A stretch of 64,000 bases of DNA from Trichomonas vaginalis G3 (lineage: Eukaryota; Parabasalia; Trichomonadida; Trichomonadidae), in NCBI RefSeq assembly GCF_026262505.1, contig NC_067203.1, forward strand, positions 5,766,001-5,830,000, written 5' to 3'. Made by a program: the position numbers and the translations under genes. Under the pieces are notes generated by a model. That model did no database searches and was not told the DNA's origin. It worked only from the letters and a program-made list of their open reading frames with translations. Below are positions 19,975 to 29,841 of the stretch, piece after piece (position 1 is the stretch's first letter; every line of letters starts with the position of its first letter).

Positions 19975-22359
19975 ATGAATCCTCATTTTGATCCAGTCCA
20001 AATAATTACTGAATGTTTTAAGCTCTCCAATTTATTTGAAATGATGCATAGTGGACAGGGAAATCAAATTCAAACTGAAGAAGAGCTGGAATTAAATGTT
20101 GTTCTCCCATTCTTAGTATTAAATGCTAAAGAATATAGACCAGTTTTCTCCAAACTTAAATCAAAACCATCATTTCGTATTCAGTCAATGATTGCCGTAC
20201 ACCAAGCTCCAATAGAACCTATTCCAGATGAAGCTCCACAACAAAGTATCGATTCTCTTACAGATGGACAAAAAGTTGCTTACCTTAAAAGAGATCTTGA
20301 TAAACAAACTAGAGGAGAACCCATTGAATTATTTAATTTTCAAGCTTATTCTCGATATTTAGCAGATATCTTCCCAATCTTATACAATAGGTTTAAAGCG
20401 GAAGTCCCATTTATCACATTCGTTACAATCCTTCTAGGTATGGATGAAACAGCAATTTTATCAACATGTTTTGCATTTCCTCATTTCATTACACCATTAT
20501 TCATGAGATTAACAAATCAAATCATCAGAATCAAGCTTGCCGTTCTAGCTCCACAATTCAGACCCATTTTATTACAGCAATTAGTCATTGATCCGAAAAC
20601 TCTTTCAGTTCTTTACGTTCACTACTTTGGAATCAACTCTCCAAGTTTACTACTTGAAAAATTTGATTGCAATTTCCAACCACTTACAGAAGCAATTGAA
20701 AAATTATTAACAATCAAATGCGACACGAAAGCTTACTATCTTTGCATTGCAAGGATGTGTGCATGCTTAAGAAGCATGAATGAGAGCGAAGCAAAAGTTT
20801 TAATAAAATGTCCGGATACAAAATTTCTTTGTTCTCTTTTCTTCTACATCCATGTTTTCCCACCTACGTACATAAACACAATTATCGACTACATGTGTGC
20901 GAAGAAAGAATCTTTTATTGATATGATGTTATTTTTCTCGAATTTGTACTTTGACAACACAGATTTAGTTGCTCAATGGATCACAACTTATCTTGGAAAG
21001 AGTTTCAACACCATTTCGAAAGGAACTTTCTTCCATGAATTATCTTGTCGACCAAATCTCCCAGAATATGTGAAGAAATACGTTGACAACCATCCCAAAG
21101 CACTTTCCATCATTGGTAGTACACTCTCGCAGTCAGGACCTGATGAAGTTCGCGAACATTTCGCCAGAGCAATTGGATCTCTTACTGAAGTCACTTCCAG
21201 CGACTTTGAATCAATCAACAAGTTCATGCAAGCACTTTCACAGAACGCAGACCTACCAGATATCATCGAAGAGATAGTTTCCGACAAACCATTCTTTGAT
21301 GTCCAATACATCAAGAAGAATCCAGCCCCTGCAACAGCTGCATGTCTTCTAGTAATGATGTTGAATTCACCAAGAAAGAGAGATATGTTACAGCACATTC
21401 CTGTCCGATTAATTCTTTCCGCTTGTTCGAAATACGAAGTTTTCTTCATCTTTTGCGATATATTGAGGACATGTTTTCCATTTGCTGATGATGAAAGGTT
21501 CCTTTCTCTTTCCATGGATGATATTACAACTCCTCGCCATCCACGTGAAGTTCTCGAGGACATAAGGAATAATCCAGACTCGATTTCCGATGAATTATAC
21601 GAAGAATGGTCTGCTTGTCATTTCATTTCATCTTTTGACTTTGTTCTTGCGACATTGAAGAATCTTGGAGCTCCCATGAGATTAACCAATCTCCAATTTG
21701 TCTTCCAGCTGAAAGACAGTGTTCTTCATCATAAGAACTCTTTGAAAATTGTTTTGACATGCACTTTGGATATAATTCATGGAGATGAAAATGTCGAAGA
21801 AGCATCAGTTTGTGTTTGTTTATGTGATGCTGTTGATAGATTCAGCGATTCAAGGATAGACAGAGAAGTTCTTGGTTGGTTTATTTCCATTTTGATTCGT
21901 GCTCCAAAGAGATTCATTCTCATTTTGAGCAAAGAATTTCCTGTTTCTATGTCAAAGATTTTTGCAAAATACATCAAATTGACTGATAGTTTAGCCAATG
22001 AATTATTGAATGGAATTAACACGTTTACTCTCTCTAGATATCCAACTATTTTGTCATTGATGATTGCTTATAGTGAGACAAAGAACAAGATCATTGCACA
22101 GGCAGTTTCTTACGCTTGCCAAAGATTGGAAGCTCAGAAAGAAACTAATTTAGATAAAGTTGATACAATTTTGATTGTTCAGATATCAAAGATGCTTTGT
22201 GAATTGGCACAGATATATCTACAGTCTATACAATCTGTTCAACACTTGATTTTGACTTTCCAAGACAGATACGCAACAATTCTCTCTTCTCAACAAAAAC
22301 GAGAAATGGATGAAACATTAAATAATTTGACTGCTTCATTGTTCAAGTATAACCTTTAA
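19975..22359 (+). CDS. Unknown 794-residue helical protein (weak NELF-B/COBRA1-like resemblance)
   Basis: All-helical and soluble, with no signal peptide or membrane segment. Built of HEAT-like helices throughout. By eye, the order of several segments recalls NELF-B/COBRA1: LSVLYVHYFGINSPSLLLEK near residue 205, a CPDTKFLCSLFFYIHVFPPT block near 285, and LLVMMLNSPRKRDMLQHIPV near 460, where NELF-B has a similarly placed ITKQRNKNALLRLLPG. NELF-B takes part in promoter-proximal pausing of RNA polymerase II. This match is from memory, is weak and may be chance among helical repeats. The gene is intact and starts at an ATG preceded by an initiator box 18 nt upstream. Confidence 0.55.
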   Translation: MNPHFDPVQIITECFKLSNLFEMMHSGQGNQIQTEEELELNVVLPFLVLNAKEYRPVFSKLKSKPSFRIQSMIAVHQAPIEPIPDEAPQQSIDSLTDGQKVAYLKRDLDKQTRGEPIELFNFQAYSRYLADIFPILYNRFKAEVPFITFVTILLGMDETAILSTCFAFPHFITPLFMRLTNQIIRIKLAVLAPQFRPILLQQLVIDPKTLSVLYVHYFGINSPSLLLEKFDCNFQPLTEAIEKLLTIKCDTKAYYLCIARMCACLRSMNESEAKVLIKCPDTKFLCSLFFYIHVFPPTYINTIIDYMCAKKESFIDMMLFFSNLYFDNTDLVAQWITTYLGKSFNTISKGTFFHELSCRPNLPEYVKKYVDNHPKALSIIGSTLSQSGPDEVREHFARAIGSLTEVTSSDFESINKFMQALSQNADLPDIIEEIVSDKPFFDVQYIKKNPAPATAACLLVMMLNSPRKRDMLQHIPVRLILSACSKYEVFFIFCDILRTCFPFADDERFLSLSMDDITTPRHPREVLEDIRNNPDSISDELYEEWSACHFISSFDFVLATLKNLGAPMRLTNLQFVFQLKDSVLHHKNSLKIVLTCTLDIIHGDENVEEASVCVCLCDAVDRFSDSRIDREVLGWFISILIRAPKRFILILSKEFPVSMSKIFAKYIKLTDSLANELLNGINTFTLSRYPTILSLMIAYSETKNKIIAQAVSYACQRLEAQKETNLDKVDTILIVQISKMLCELAQIYLQSIQSVQHLILTFQDRYATILSSQQKREMDETLNNLTASLFKYNL

Positions 22360-22905
22360 GTTAACTATATGTATTTTATTATTGTTTTAAATATTATTAT
22401 AATAAAGTTGTTTCTTTTAGATATCTTTTCTTATATCTTAGTATATTGCAATCCATTGGTTACATAAAGCATTGTATATCGATGATCCATTAGGCTAGAA
22501 CGCAATTCAAGCGCAAAATGATTACCTAATGCGTTATCAGAAGTACCAAATTTACTTAATAATTTGCATGAAGTATAATTGATTATATCATGCATCTCTA
22601 ATCTTTGAAGCCTCATTTGAGTACCACTTCAATTAAATATGCCGAAGGTCCAAATGGCCTTGGTAATTTTCATTCATTAACTGATTTGGGCTTGTCAAAA
22701 TATAAAAAAGTGTTGATCTACTTTAACATAAATCTAAATGGAAATTCTGATAAATTTAGAACATCTAAGCCCTAGAAACAAAAGAGATATGAACTTTTAA
22801 AGAATCAATTAACATTTGTCCTGAAGTGAATGTCTTTTTGGATTAATTGACATATAAAGTGACATAAATTAATAATTTTGACAAATAAAGTGTCAAAAAT
22901 TAATA
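22360..22905. other. Intergenic with a possible gene fragment
   Basis: Holds an open minus-strand frame at 22431-22616 (61 codons, including IINYTSCKLLSKFGTSDNA) that looks protein-like in composition but has no recognised family; it may be a gene remnant. A short hairpin AAGGTC...GGCCTT lies near 22648-22664. Confidence 0.3.
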
Positions 22906-24465
22906 ATGTCTGAAAATGGAGAAGATGTTGAAGAAATAAATCTAGATGAAGATGAAGACGTATATGTACCAAACGATACCACGTTAAATGCCAATGCAAC
23001 AATACTCCAAAATATTGTAAATAACTATAATTTAATTGTATATTCTAAGCCAGCTCAATTAGTAGGGTGCTTTGTTAGATTATCAATTCCAAAATCGTTT
23101 CTACCCCTTTCAATACAAACAGTTTTAGGTTTCTTTTCTTCAGAGAACATTTTAGATATAGATTTCGAGCTGGATGGCTTTAATTGGAAAAAGAAACCCA
23201 TATCTTTAGATGTATCACATCCTATATACAAAAAGCAATATATTGGTCGAGTTTACATAGAATCCGTAATTAATAAATTTTTCTCAGAAAATTACAAGCC
23301 AAAGCAATACTATAAGTCTGCAGTGCTAATTCTTTCATCTCCTGGTACTTCTGATAGCACATTAGTTAATAAATTAAGTAATGAGGGTTATGATCTAATT
23401 GCTGTTGAAAATGTATTAAAATACTTCAATAATAACTATGAAAATGCTCAGAAGTTCTTGATGACAGGAGAATGCAATGAAAATCATCAACATATTGCCT
23501 TTGAATACAATGATTGTCCACTTTTATATTTAACTCTTGAAATTTGTGAAGCATTCTTAGGAATTTACAATCACTGCATCATTTGCGGCGATGAAATCGA
23601 TATGCCAGGCATAAAACCAACAACTTGCAAAAAACAACTTTGTAATTTCACATTTCAAGAGCTTGGAGTCGGAAATTCGCTATATTCTGAAATACAAAGA
23701 GATCAGAATGTTGCTGATTTGCTTCTTACGTTGTTTGCATGCGCATTAGATGATAAATATTATTTACCATGTCCAACTGAGTTCGAATTGACAAAAATGA
23801 AAGAGATATTCCAAGAATTACCTTCTCTTAAGACAATTATGGAGAATTGCCAAAACGATAATGACATTCAAAAATTTATTGGTGATGAACCCTTTAATTT
23901 AGTCAAATGGATCATTCTTTCAAATAGAGCGCAGATATATTGTCTTCCTAACACCCTCAAACCATCTATTTTTAACAAAGACTGCATCATGTTCATGACT
24001 TTTCTTTCATCACCACAAAAAGATGAAAATTTCAACAAATTGAAGAGTTCTTATGGATCTACATTCCTATTCCATGGTTCTCACCTTACTAGATGGCATT
24101 CAATTCTTAGAAATGGTTTGGTCAACGCAACTGGCACAAATATGGAAGTAAACGGTTCAAAGTTCGGTCCTGGCATTTATTTCTCACGAGAATCGGATGT
24201 TTCCCTTCCTTATGCAAGAAATTGCGAAAATAAATATATTAATTCCGCTCTCGGACGAGTAATTAGCTTAATGAGCCTTTGTGAAGTTGCTAAAACACCA
24301 GACCTTAAAGATCAAGGCCGAGTACATACTTTACAGGATGCAAATGCTGTTATTGTGAGATTTATCCTCGTGAATGTAAAAGGATCGTATGATGTAATAG
24401 CGACACCGCCAATAGATATACCAACCATAAAGGATGTCTTGGAATTGCAAAAATCTTCAAATTGA
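22906..24465 (+). CDS. PARP6/PARP8-like mono-ADP-ribosyltransferase
   Basis: A 519-residue protein. The N-terminal part resembles a RWD/UBC-type fold with a UBA-like helical segment near residues 155-188 (YDLIAVENVLKYFNNNYENA). Next is a Cys cluster CIICGDEI...KPTTCKKQLCNF (about 223-248) whose counterpart in PARP6/8 is a C..C...C....C zinc-type module followed by a FxxLGV motif; FQELGVG is present here. The ART fold follows: FLFHGSHLTRWHSILRNG (about 387-404) holds the NAD-binding His, and GPGIYFSRESD (about 422) holds the Tyr. The position of the third triad residue reads IVRFI rather than Glu, as in mono-transferases. It probably transfers single ADP-ribose units to proteins; the substrate is unknown. 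No initiator box found. Confidence 0.85.
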   Translation: MSENGEDVEEINLDEDEDVYVPNDTTLNANATILQNIVNNYNLIVYSKPAQLVGCFVRLSIPKSFLPLSIQTVLGFFSSENILDIDFELDGFNWKKKPISLDVSHPIYKKQYIGRVYIESVINKFFSENYKPKQYYKSAVLILSSPGTSDSTLVNKLSNEGYDLIAVENVLKYFNNNYENAQKFLMTGECNENHQHIAFEYNDCPLLYLTLEICEAFLGIYNHCIICGDEIDMPGIKPTTCKKQLCNFTFQELGVGNSLYSEIQRDQNVADLLLTLFACALDDKYYLPCPTEFELTKMKEIFQELPSLKTIMENCQNDNDIQKFIGDEPFNLVKWIILSNRAQIYCLPNTLKPSIFNKDCIMFMTFLSSPQKDENFNKLKSSYGSTFLFHGSHLTRWHSILRNGLVNATGTNMEVNGSKFGPGIYFSRESDVSLPYARNCENKYINSALGRVISLMSLCEVAKTPDLKDQGRVHTLQDANAVIVRFILVNVKGSYDVIATPPIDIPTIKDVLELQKSSN

Positions 24466-24693
24466 ACGCTAATTATTGTTATATCGTTGTTTTTTTAAAC
24501 ATGTTATGTATAATATTGTCTTTATGCTTTGCTATCTACGCATTTATAATAATTGTTAAATCATGATTGAATATTGCAAAAGTGACAAAATTTTTAGGGT
24601 TCAAATAAAAATTATAAAAATTTTGATTACCGTAATAAGTTAAAATGATGGGAATAAAATGTCAAAAATCTGAACGACTGCCACTTTTTTATT

Positions 24694-24698
24694 TCACA
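24694..24698 (+). promoter_or_regulatory. Initiator box TCACA deciding the OsmC start
   Basis: The +1 A at 24696 lies 6 nt before the internal ATG at 24702. An upstream in-frame ATG at 24645 would then be outside the transcript. Confidence 0.65.
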
Positions 24699-24701
24699 CA
24701 A

Positions 24702-25142
24702 ATGCTTTCATCAATTTCTCGCAGTATTACACGCGTTGATAAGGCTGTCATCAAATGCATTGGAAATGGAAAATGGCTTTGCACTAACAAAAGTGGTATT
24801 GATATTCTTTTATCAACAGATCATTCAAAACCAGCAGTTCGTCCAGGGCAAGCAATCCTTATGGCATTAGGCGCATGCTCATCAGCTGATATAAGAGCTG
24901 ATCTTGAGAAGCAAGGCTACAAAATCAAAGATATTTCTGCCGAAGTTATTGGAAAGTTTGATACTAAGCCAGCAAGACATATGAATGAAATTGATATAAA
25001 GTTCACTGTTGATGCAGATGGTGTGTCACAAGAAAAAGTCAATCAAGCTGCCCAAATCGCTCTAACTACTGTTTGCCCTGTTGCAAACACTCTCACAGGC
25101 GAAACAACTCTTAAATACAAGGCCACAATTAAAAATAATTAG
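24702..25142 (+). CDS. osmC: OsmC/Ohr-family peroxidase, hydrogenosomal
   Basis: The frame opens at 24645 (165 codons), but the better start is the ATG at 24702, giving 146 residues beginning MLSSISRSITRVDKA, a textbook trichomonad hydrogenosomal presequence (short, Ser/Arg-rich, MLS start). An initiator box 6 nt upstream supports it. The OsmC fold is clear: GQAILMALGACSSADIRADL carries the first catalytic Cys, and QIALTTVCPVANTLTG the second. OsmC proteins reduce organic and hydrogen peroxides with a thiol pair. In T. vaginalis an OsmC is known to work in hydrogenosomes with lipoylated H-protein and L-protein of an incomplete glycine decarboxylase complex; that partner link here is by homology. 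Confidence 0.88.
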   Translation: MLSSISRSITRVDKAVIKCIGNGKWLCTNKSGIDILLSTDHSKPAVRPGQAILMALGACSSADIRADLEKQGYKIKDISAEVIGKFDTKPARHMNEIDIKFTVDADGVSQEKVNQAAQIALTTVCPVANTLTGETTLKYKATIKNN

Positions 25143-25530
25143 TATTTGATCATTTTCAATAAAACTTTCTTGAAAAAATATTTTACTTATTTTATTCACA
25201 TAGAGCTTAGTATTATACTATCACCCCATATATGTGATTATCATTTGCTCTAATCTTTAACTTGATATACAATAATTTTATTCATAATTTTGTTTCTATC
25301 ATTTAATGCATTCAATAATGAAATGAAACTGATACAAAATAGCATATTTCAAGCGGATACTAATGAGATGGGTAAATATCTTGATATCGAATGGAGAATG
25401 TATTAATAATCTGCTAATATTGGTCAAATATCTAGAAAATCAATGATATTACTGATTGATGATATATTAACATTATCAAATTGGGATTTTAATTTTCCAT
25501 GTTTAAAAAAAAACGTTCTAAAATTTTCAG
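25143..25530. other. Intergenic
   Basis: AT-rich spacer between OsmC and CFAP20, with no recognised feature. Confidence 0.4.
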
Positions 25531-26109
25531 ATGTTTAGGGATAAATATCAAGCTGGTTTCTTAAATCTTTTCTATTCTGTTGGATCAAAACCCCTCAGCA
25601 TTTGGGAACAGCACGTAGAGAATGGCTATATCAAGAGACTTACAGACCCAGACATCAGATCTTGCGTTCTAGAAATCGTTAGTACAACCGTTAACAATAC
25701 ATATATTACATGTCCAATAGATCCAAAGGAGGAGCTTGCAATTAAGCTTCCGTTTTTGGTCTTAGTATTGAAGTACTTGAAGAAATACTTTACATTCGAA
25801 ATTCAAGTACTAGATGATATGAATATGAGGCGTCGCTTCCGCGCATCTAATTTCCAGTCTAAAACACGTGTCAAACCATTTGTTTGCACACTTCCAATGA
25901 GACTTGATCCAGGCTGGAACCAAATTCAATTTAACTTGAGTGATTTCACTCGCCGTGCCTATGGTACTAACTACATTGAGACTCTTCGTGTCTCTGTATA
26001 TGCTAACTGCCGTGTTAGACGTATTTACTTCTCCGATAGACTTTACACAGAAGATGAAGTTCCACCAGAATATAGACTCATTCCAACTAAACCAGAAGGA
26101 GAAGAGTAG
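25531..26109 (+). CDS. CFAP20: CFAP20 (BUG22/GTL3), axonemal inner-junction protein
   Basis: A 192-residue protein nearly collinear with human CFAP20 (193 residues) along its whole length. Unmistakable blocks include [56 protein letters not shown] and [14 protein letters not shown]20 sits at the inner junction of the doublet microtubule A and B tubules and affects flagellar beating and tubulin modification. No domain is missing. Codon choice is somewhat richer in G/C than neighbouring genes, as expected for a conserved, well-expressed gene. ATG start; no initiator box was found in the 60 nt upstream. Confidence 0.97.
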   Translation: MFRDKYQAGFLNLFYSVGSKPLSIWEQHVENGYIKRLTDPDIRSCVLEIVSTTVNNTYITCPIDPKEELAIKLPFLVLVLKYLKKYFTFEIQVLDDMNMRRRFRASNFQSKTRVKPFVCTLPMRLDPGWNQIQFNLSDFTRRAYGTNYIETLRVSVYANCRVRRIYFSDRLYTEDEVPPEYRLIPTKPEGEE

Positions 26110-27272
26110 AATGATTATTAAATTTATATTTTTTTTTATTAAAAACTTTAAATTAGAAAACAAGAAATTCAAAGTTTCAATTAGATAACATATCAGACAT
26201 CTTCTCTATTTAAGTCTGGTTAAAAGGGGAAAGCATCGTCGACAACAAAGATATCGACCAAAATTGTTCCCATTATGCTTGGCATATGAAGTATAGTAAT
26301 AGTGTGTATGGACTCATAGAATGACTTTCGTTTGATTTCGAGATATATGATGATCTTCTAAAGTATTTGTATTTTACTTGACAGTGCAGATATTTTATCG
26401 TGTTATGAAAGTTAAACGAAAAAGATTGCTCAAGACGAGCAAAATTCCATGTTAAGAAAGTAAATTATTTATTGATTAAGCTGCTTTCAGGTATTTTTGA
26501 AGAAGCACTTTATTTGTTTTTCTTTCTACATATGTGCATAAAATATGCACAAATAAGGATTAATAAATAAAAATATTTTTCGAATTGAGTAAATAAATCG
26601 TTAGATATTAGATTTTATTAATCGTTTCTTCTTAAAATGAGATTGTGGTAATAGTAACTGTGTATGATAGTTGGAGTGTTGTTAAATTGCGCGAAATTTT
26701 GATAAGCTTTAAAAACGATTTATAGTATGTTCAAATAAATTAAAATTTAATAATATGCGATAACATCGACTGCAAACAAACGATATTAAGTGATTGATGA
26801 AAATCAATATCAATATTTAAAATTTTCGAGGCTTTTTTTACTGAAAGCAATTGTTTTGGACATCTAGAATGAAGTTCTCCTTATTGAGTTTCTCCAAATT
26901 TTTTCCATTTTAGAAAATGACTAGGCAATTTTGAAGAAAATGATAACGTTTTTTTCAATTATCGATTTTTTTTGGAAAAATGAGGTTAAAAATTTTGAAA
27001 ATTTAAAATTTCAAGAGAAATAAATCATTTTTATTGTGTTCTAAAACGCTAAAGCCTTTTCATTTTTGTCATTCTAGAATTTTTCTCCTAATATATGTCA
27101 ATTATAGAGCAGAATCAAATAATTATTTTTCATCCGTTTAGAAATCATAGTAAACATCTAGAAAGTAATCAATACTATCATGAATTTATTCACAGATGCA
27201 TGTAAAAAAGGTTACATATATAATTAAATACGCATTTATTCAATTAAACAAGAATGAAAGAGGGAAAATATA
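26110..27272. other. Intergenic, 1.16 kb
   Basis: No gene supported. It contains a perfect 8-bp-stem, 3-nt-loop hairpin at 26533-26551 (TGTGCATA/TATGCACA), of unknown meaning. Confidence 0.4.
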
Positions 27273-28340
27273 TTAAAACGTAGTACCGATTATATCCAAA
27301 AGGGCTGAGTAATCAATTCTGTCCTTTAAATCCGGCCAAATATATCGATAGAAAATGATACTCAGATAATTTATCAAAACACCTATTTCATAAAGCAATT
27401 GTGGGTAGAAATACTTACTTTCACATTTAAGAATATAGAAGCCTAAGAAACTAAGCGCATATACTTCAGAAGGAAGAATTCCTAAATATAATAATATATC
27501 ACCCCAAACCAAAACATTTGCACCTAATGCTATCATGTAAATAATTCCATAGTGAGGATAGTAACCACGTATTACCGTGTATTGAAGAACAAATGAATAG
27601 AAGAAACCAAATATATGATAAATCATCATTTCAATATCATCATAGGAATTTTCTTCAAGATGTTTTATGATTCCTGAGCGGAATGTGAAATATAAGAATA
27701 GTCCACTTGCAAAGTAGTTTGTATATTCAATCAGAAAGCAATGGCTTCCAAGGATATCAATGTTTTTGATCGAAAAAAATAAAATAAATGTTGTAATTGA
27801 CTTTAATAATGCTCCAAAAGATGCAAAATAGTATTGAATGAATAGTAATGCAATTGAGCCTATAAAATGAATGCATGAAAGAACCAAATATAGAGTCTTT
27901 AATTTTTCAAATCTGGAATCAATGTTAGGGCCTGGATTCTTGATTACAAATGAGTAATCAATAAATCTGTTCTTGCAATTTATTATTTTTGGATAAATAA
28001 TCATGTTCTCTGTAATTTCAACTGTTAAATTATATGAATTGTTTTTGTCAGGATAATATGTTAAGGGGTATTCTGGCTTTCTGAAACACTTTTCGTAACG
28101 AGGAATTGAGTGTGCTTTGTCATTTAAGTCAATTACAGTATCAGTTAGAAATTCTCCTGAAAGATTTATTTCTAGGATACTTCCATTCCAAACACCATAA
28201 TCTTTGAATTTCTTTTTGGATCTTGTAATGTCAATGAACCCTGATCGTACAAGCCTGTCTTTAGTTATACGTGAAATCAGCATTTTTTGTTTGATTTTGG
28301 CAAAATTTTTGATTGTCAAAAAATTAAAATGAAGCCACAT
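27273..28340 (-). CDS. Unknown membrane protein with about seven transmembrane segments
   Basis: A 355-residue protein. Residues 1-140 are soluble and contain NxT/S sites. About seven hydrophobic helices fill residues 145-345 (for example LYLVLSCIHFIGSIALLFI, YFASGLFLYFTF, GIIYMIALGANVLVWGDILLYL, VYALSFLGFYIL). An extracytosolic domain followed by seven passes resembles GOST/Tul1-like membrane proteins in outline only; no diagnostic motif is seen, so no function is given. The start at 28340 is favoured over the internal Met at 28283 because an initiator box TCATT (28348-28352) lies 10 nt upstream. Confidence 0.6.
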   Translation of the reverse strand: MWLHFNFLTIKNFAKIKQKMLISRITKDRLVRSGFIDITRSKKKFKDYGVWNGSILEINLSGEFLTDTVIDLNDKAHSIPRYEKCFRKPEYPLTYYPDKNNSYNLTVEITENMIIYPKIINCKNRFIDYSFVIKNPGPNIDSRFEKLKTLYLVLSCIHFIGSIALLFIQYYFASFGALLKSITTFILFFSIKNIDILGSHCFLIEYTNYFASGLFLYFTFRSGIIKHLEENSYDDIEMMIYHIFGFFYSFVLQYTVIRGYYPHYGIIYMIALGANVLVWGDILLYLGILPSEVYALSFLGFYILKCESKYFYPQLLYEIGVLINYLSIIFYRYIWPDLKDRIDYSALLDIIGTTF

Positions 28341-28347
28341 ATATCCT

Positions 28348-28352
28348 AATGA
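28348..28352 (-). promoter_or_regulatory. Initiator box TCATT
   Basis: TCATT on the minus strand; the +1 base pairs with position 28350, a leader of about 10 nt to the ATG at 28340. Confidence 0.5.
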
Positions 28353-28485
28353 ATTATTTTTGTTAAAATATTATGAATCTCACAAATTTTGAATATATAC
28401 GACCCGATTTTTTTTTCCATTAATAATTAATGCTCCTCCATAGGTTAGCAGTAAGTAGAATTCCTCGTGTATATAAAAATAATAA

Positions 28486-29391
28486 TGTTCCGGTGCTGAA
28501 GGCATTATCAACCTGGAACCAAATCAAGAATATTGTTATGAAGATGCTTATTTCATTGCAAGTAATAATACAGCTTATGAAGTTGAAGCCAAGTTCTTGA
28601 ATCCAAATACAATGAAAGTCACTAAATCTGTCACAGTAAATAATCCACTTGCAGTAACGTATAATGAATCTACATCATATGTCTATTCAAAAGTCAAATG
28701 TCTAACGAAGTTAGATGGATGCCAACTTCAAATTGTTCCATTTATTCCAACCGAAATTAGTTATTCCGAAGATAAATTACATGATTGGGATGCAGTTGCT
28801 GTTAAGCAAAAAAGACAATTAAATTATTTTTCAACAATGGCATCAGGATCATTTTCTCAAAAAATAAAATATAACACTCAATATAGGGTTTCAGAAAAAA
28901 AATTAACATTTGTTACTGAATCATTGACATATATGAACATTAATCCTTCAATTAAGAAAATCATGAATACATCAAATAACGATAATATTTATCTTATAGT
29001 TAGAACAGAGAAAGATCGTCCTAGAAGCGAAGCAGCACAATTTAATGGAGAAATATTCATAGAAATAGATGAATCTAGATCTTATATAGCGTATATCGAA
29101 AAAGGTAGAAACTATAAATATAATATAGAGGGTAAAGTCGAACTAGAATTTTTGAAGACAGGAAGTCCACCAGCAGATATAGAAAAGATGCTCTTCGCTG
29201 ATGATTTAGAAGTAATTCTTCTTGGAGAAGATGCTGTTAAAACAACAGATCAAGTTAAAGAAGATACAAAGAATACAGCGGACAGCAGCAGTAGCTTCCC
29301 TGTATGGGCTATTGCAGTTATTGCGGTTGCATCTGTTATTGTCATTGTCTCCATTATTGTTGGCGTTATTATTTGCGTTAAGAAATGCTAG
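28486..29391 (+). pseudogene. 5'-truncated type I surface-protein gene (C-terminal anchor kept)
   Basis: The frame is open from about 28486, where it reads CSGAEGIINLEPNQEYCYED, but the first in-frame ATG is at 28612 (a TTG is at 28597), inside what looks like the body of the domain. Stops lie just upstream of 28486, so the signal peptide expected for this protein is missing. The body (VKCLTKLDGCQLQIVPFIP, then QKRQLNYFSTMASGSF) is followed near the end by a Ser-rich stalk and one strong transmembrane helix (WAIAVIAVASVIVIVSIIVG) with a short KKC tail, as in trichomonad type I surface proteins. Either the gene lost its 5' end or it starts at 28612 as an unusual protein. Divergent from the seven-pass gene, with about 145 bp between. 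Confidence 0.55.
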
Positions 29392-29841
29392 TTTTCTTAA
29401 TATTAATATTGTTTCAATGCTAGTATTAAACCTTTAATAGTTGAAATTCATAATACCAATTGTTCTGAAATAAAGGAGTGTGGTGTCTTCGTCTGCATGG
29501 CGTTACAAAATGTTCTATGACGAATGCAGAACTTTGTTTATTAAAAAATATAAATTATATTTGGAAACACTGATATTGCGCGCGCTCTGTCAGAAAATAA
29601 TTGCACAATATCTCATGTAGATATAAGATACTTAAAATTGTTGATCATAGTAATAGAATACATGATTTTCTGGTTTTCATTAATTATTACTTTATTTGAA
29701 CTATGTATGTCGCATTTTACGTCTAGCGAGCCTTGTATAAGCTGTTCATACTGATTTGTGAGTATTAAATAGTAATGTATCTAGCAAAGTTACTAGTTTT
29801 ATGTTATCAAGAATTTTGATCGAACTGTTCGTCCAGCAAAA
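29392..29841. other. Intergenic
   Basis: 450 bp, AT-rich, with a short GCGCGCGC-like island near 29579. No gene supported. Confidence 0.35.

Noticed and set aside
20988-22022. Minus-strand frames (including one of 191 codons) inside the 794-residue gene
   Set aside because: Fully overlapped by the larger plus-strand gene with better composition; no recognised domain.
26533-26551. Perfect hairpin TGTGCATA-AAA-TATGCACA as a terminator or RNA
   Set aside because: Short and AT-rich, far from any gene end; likely chance.
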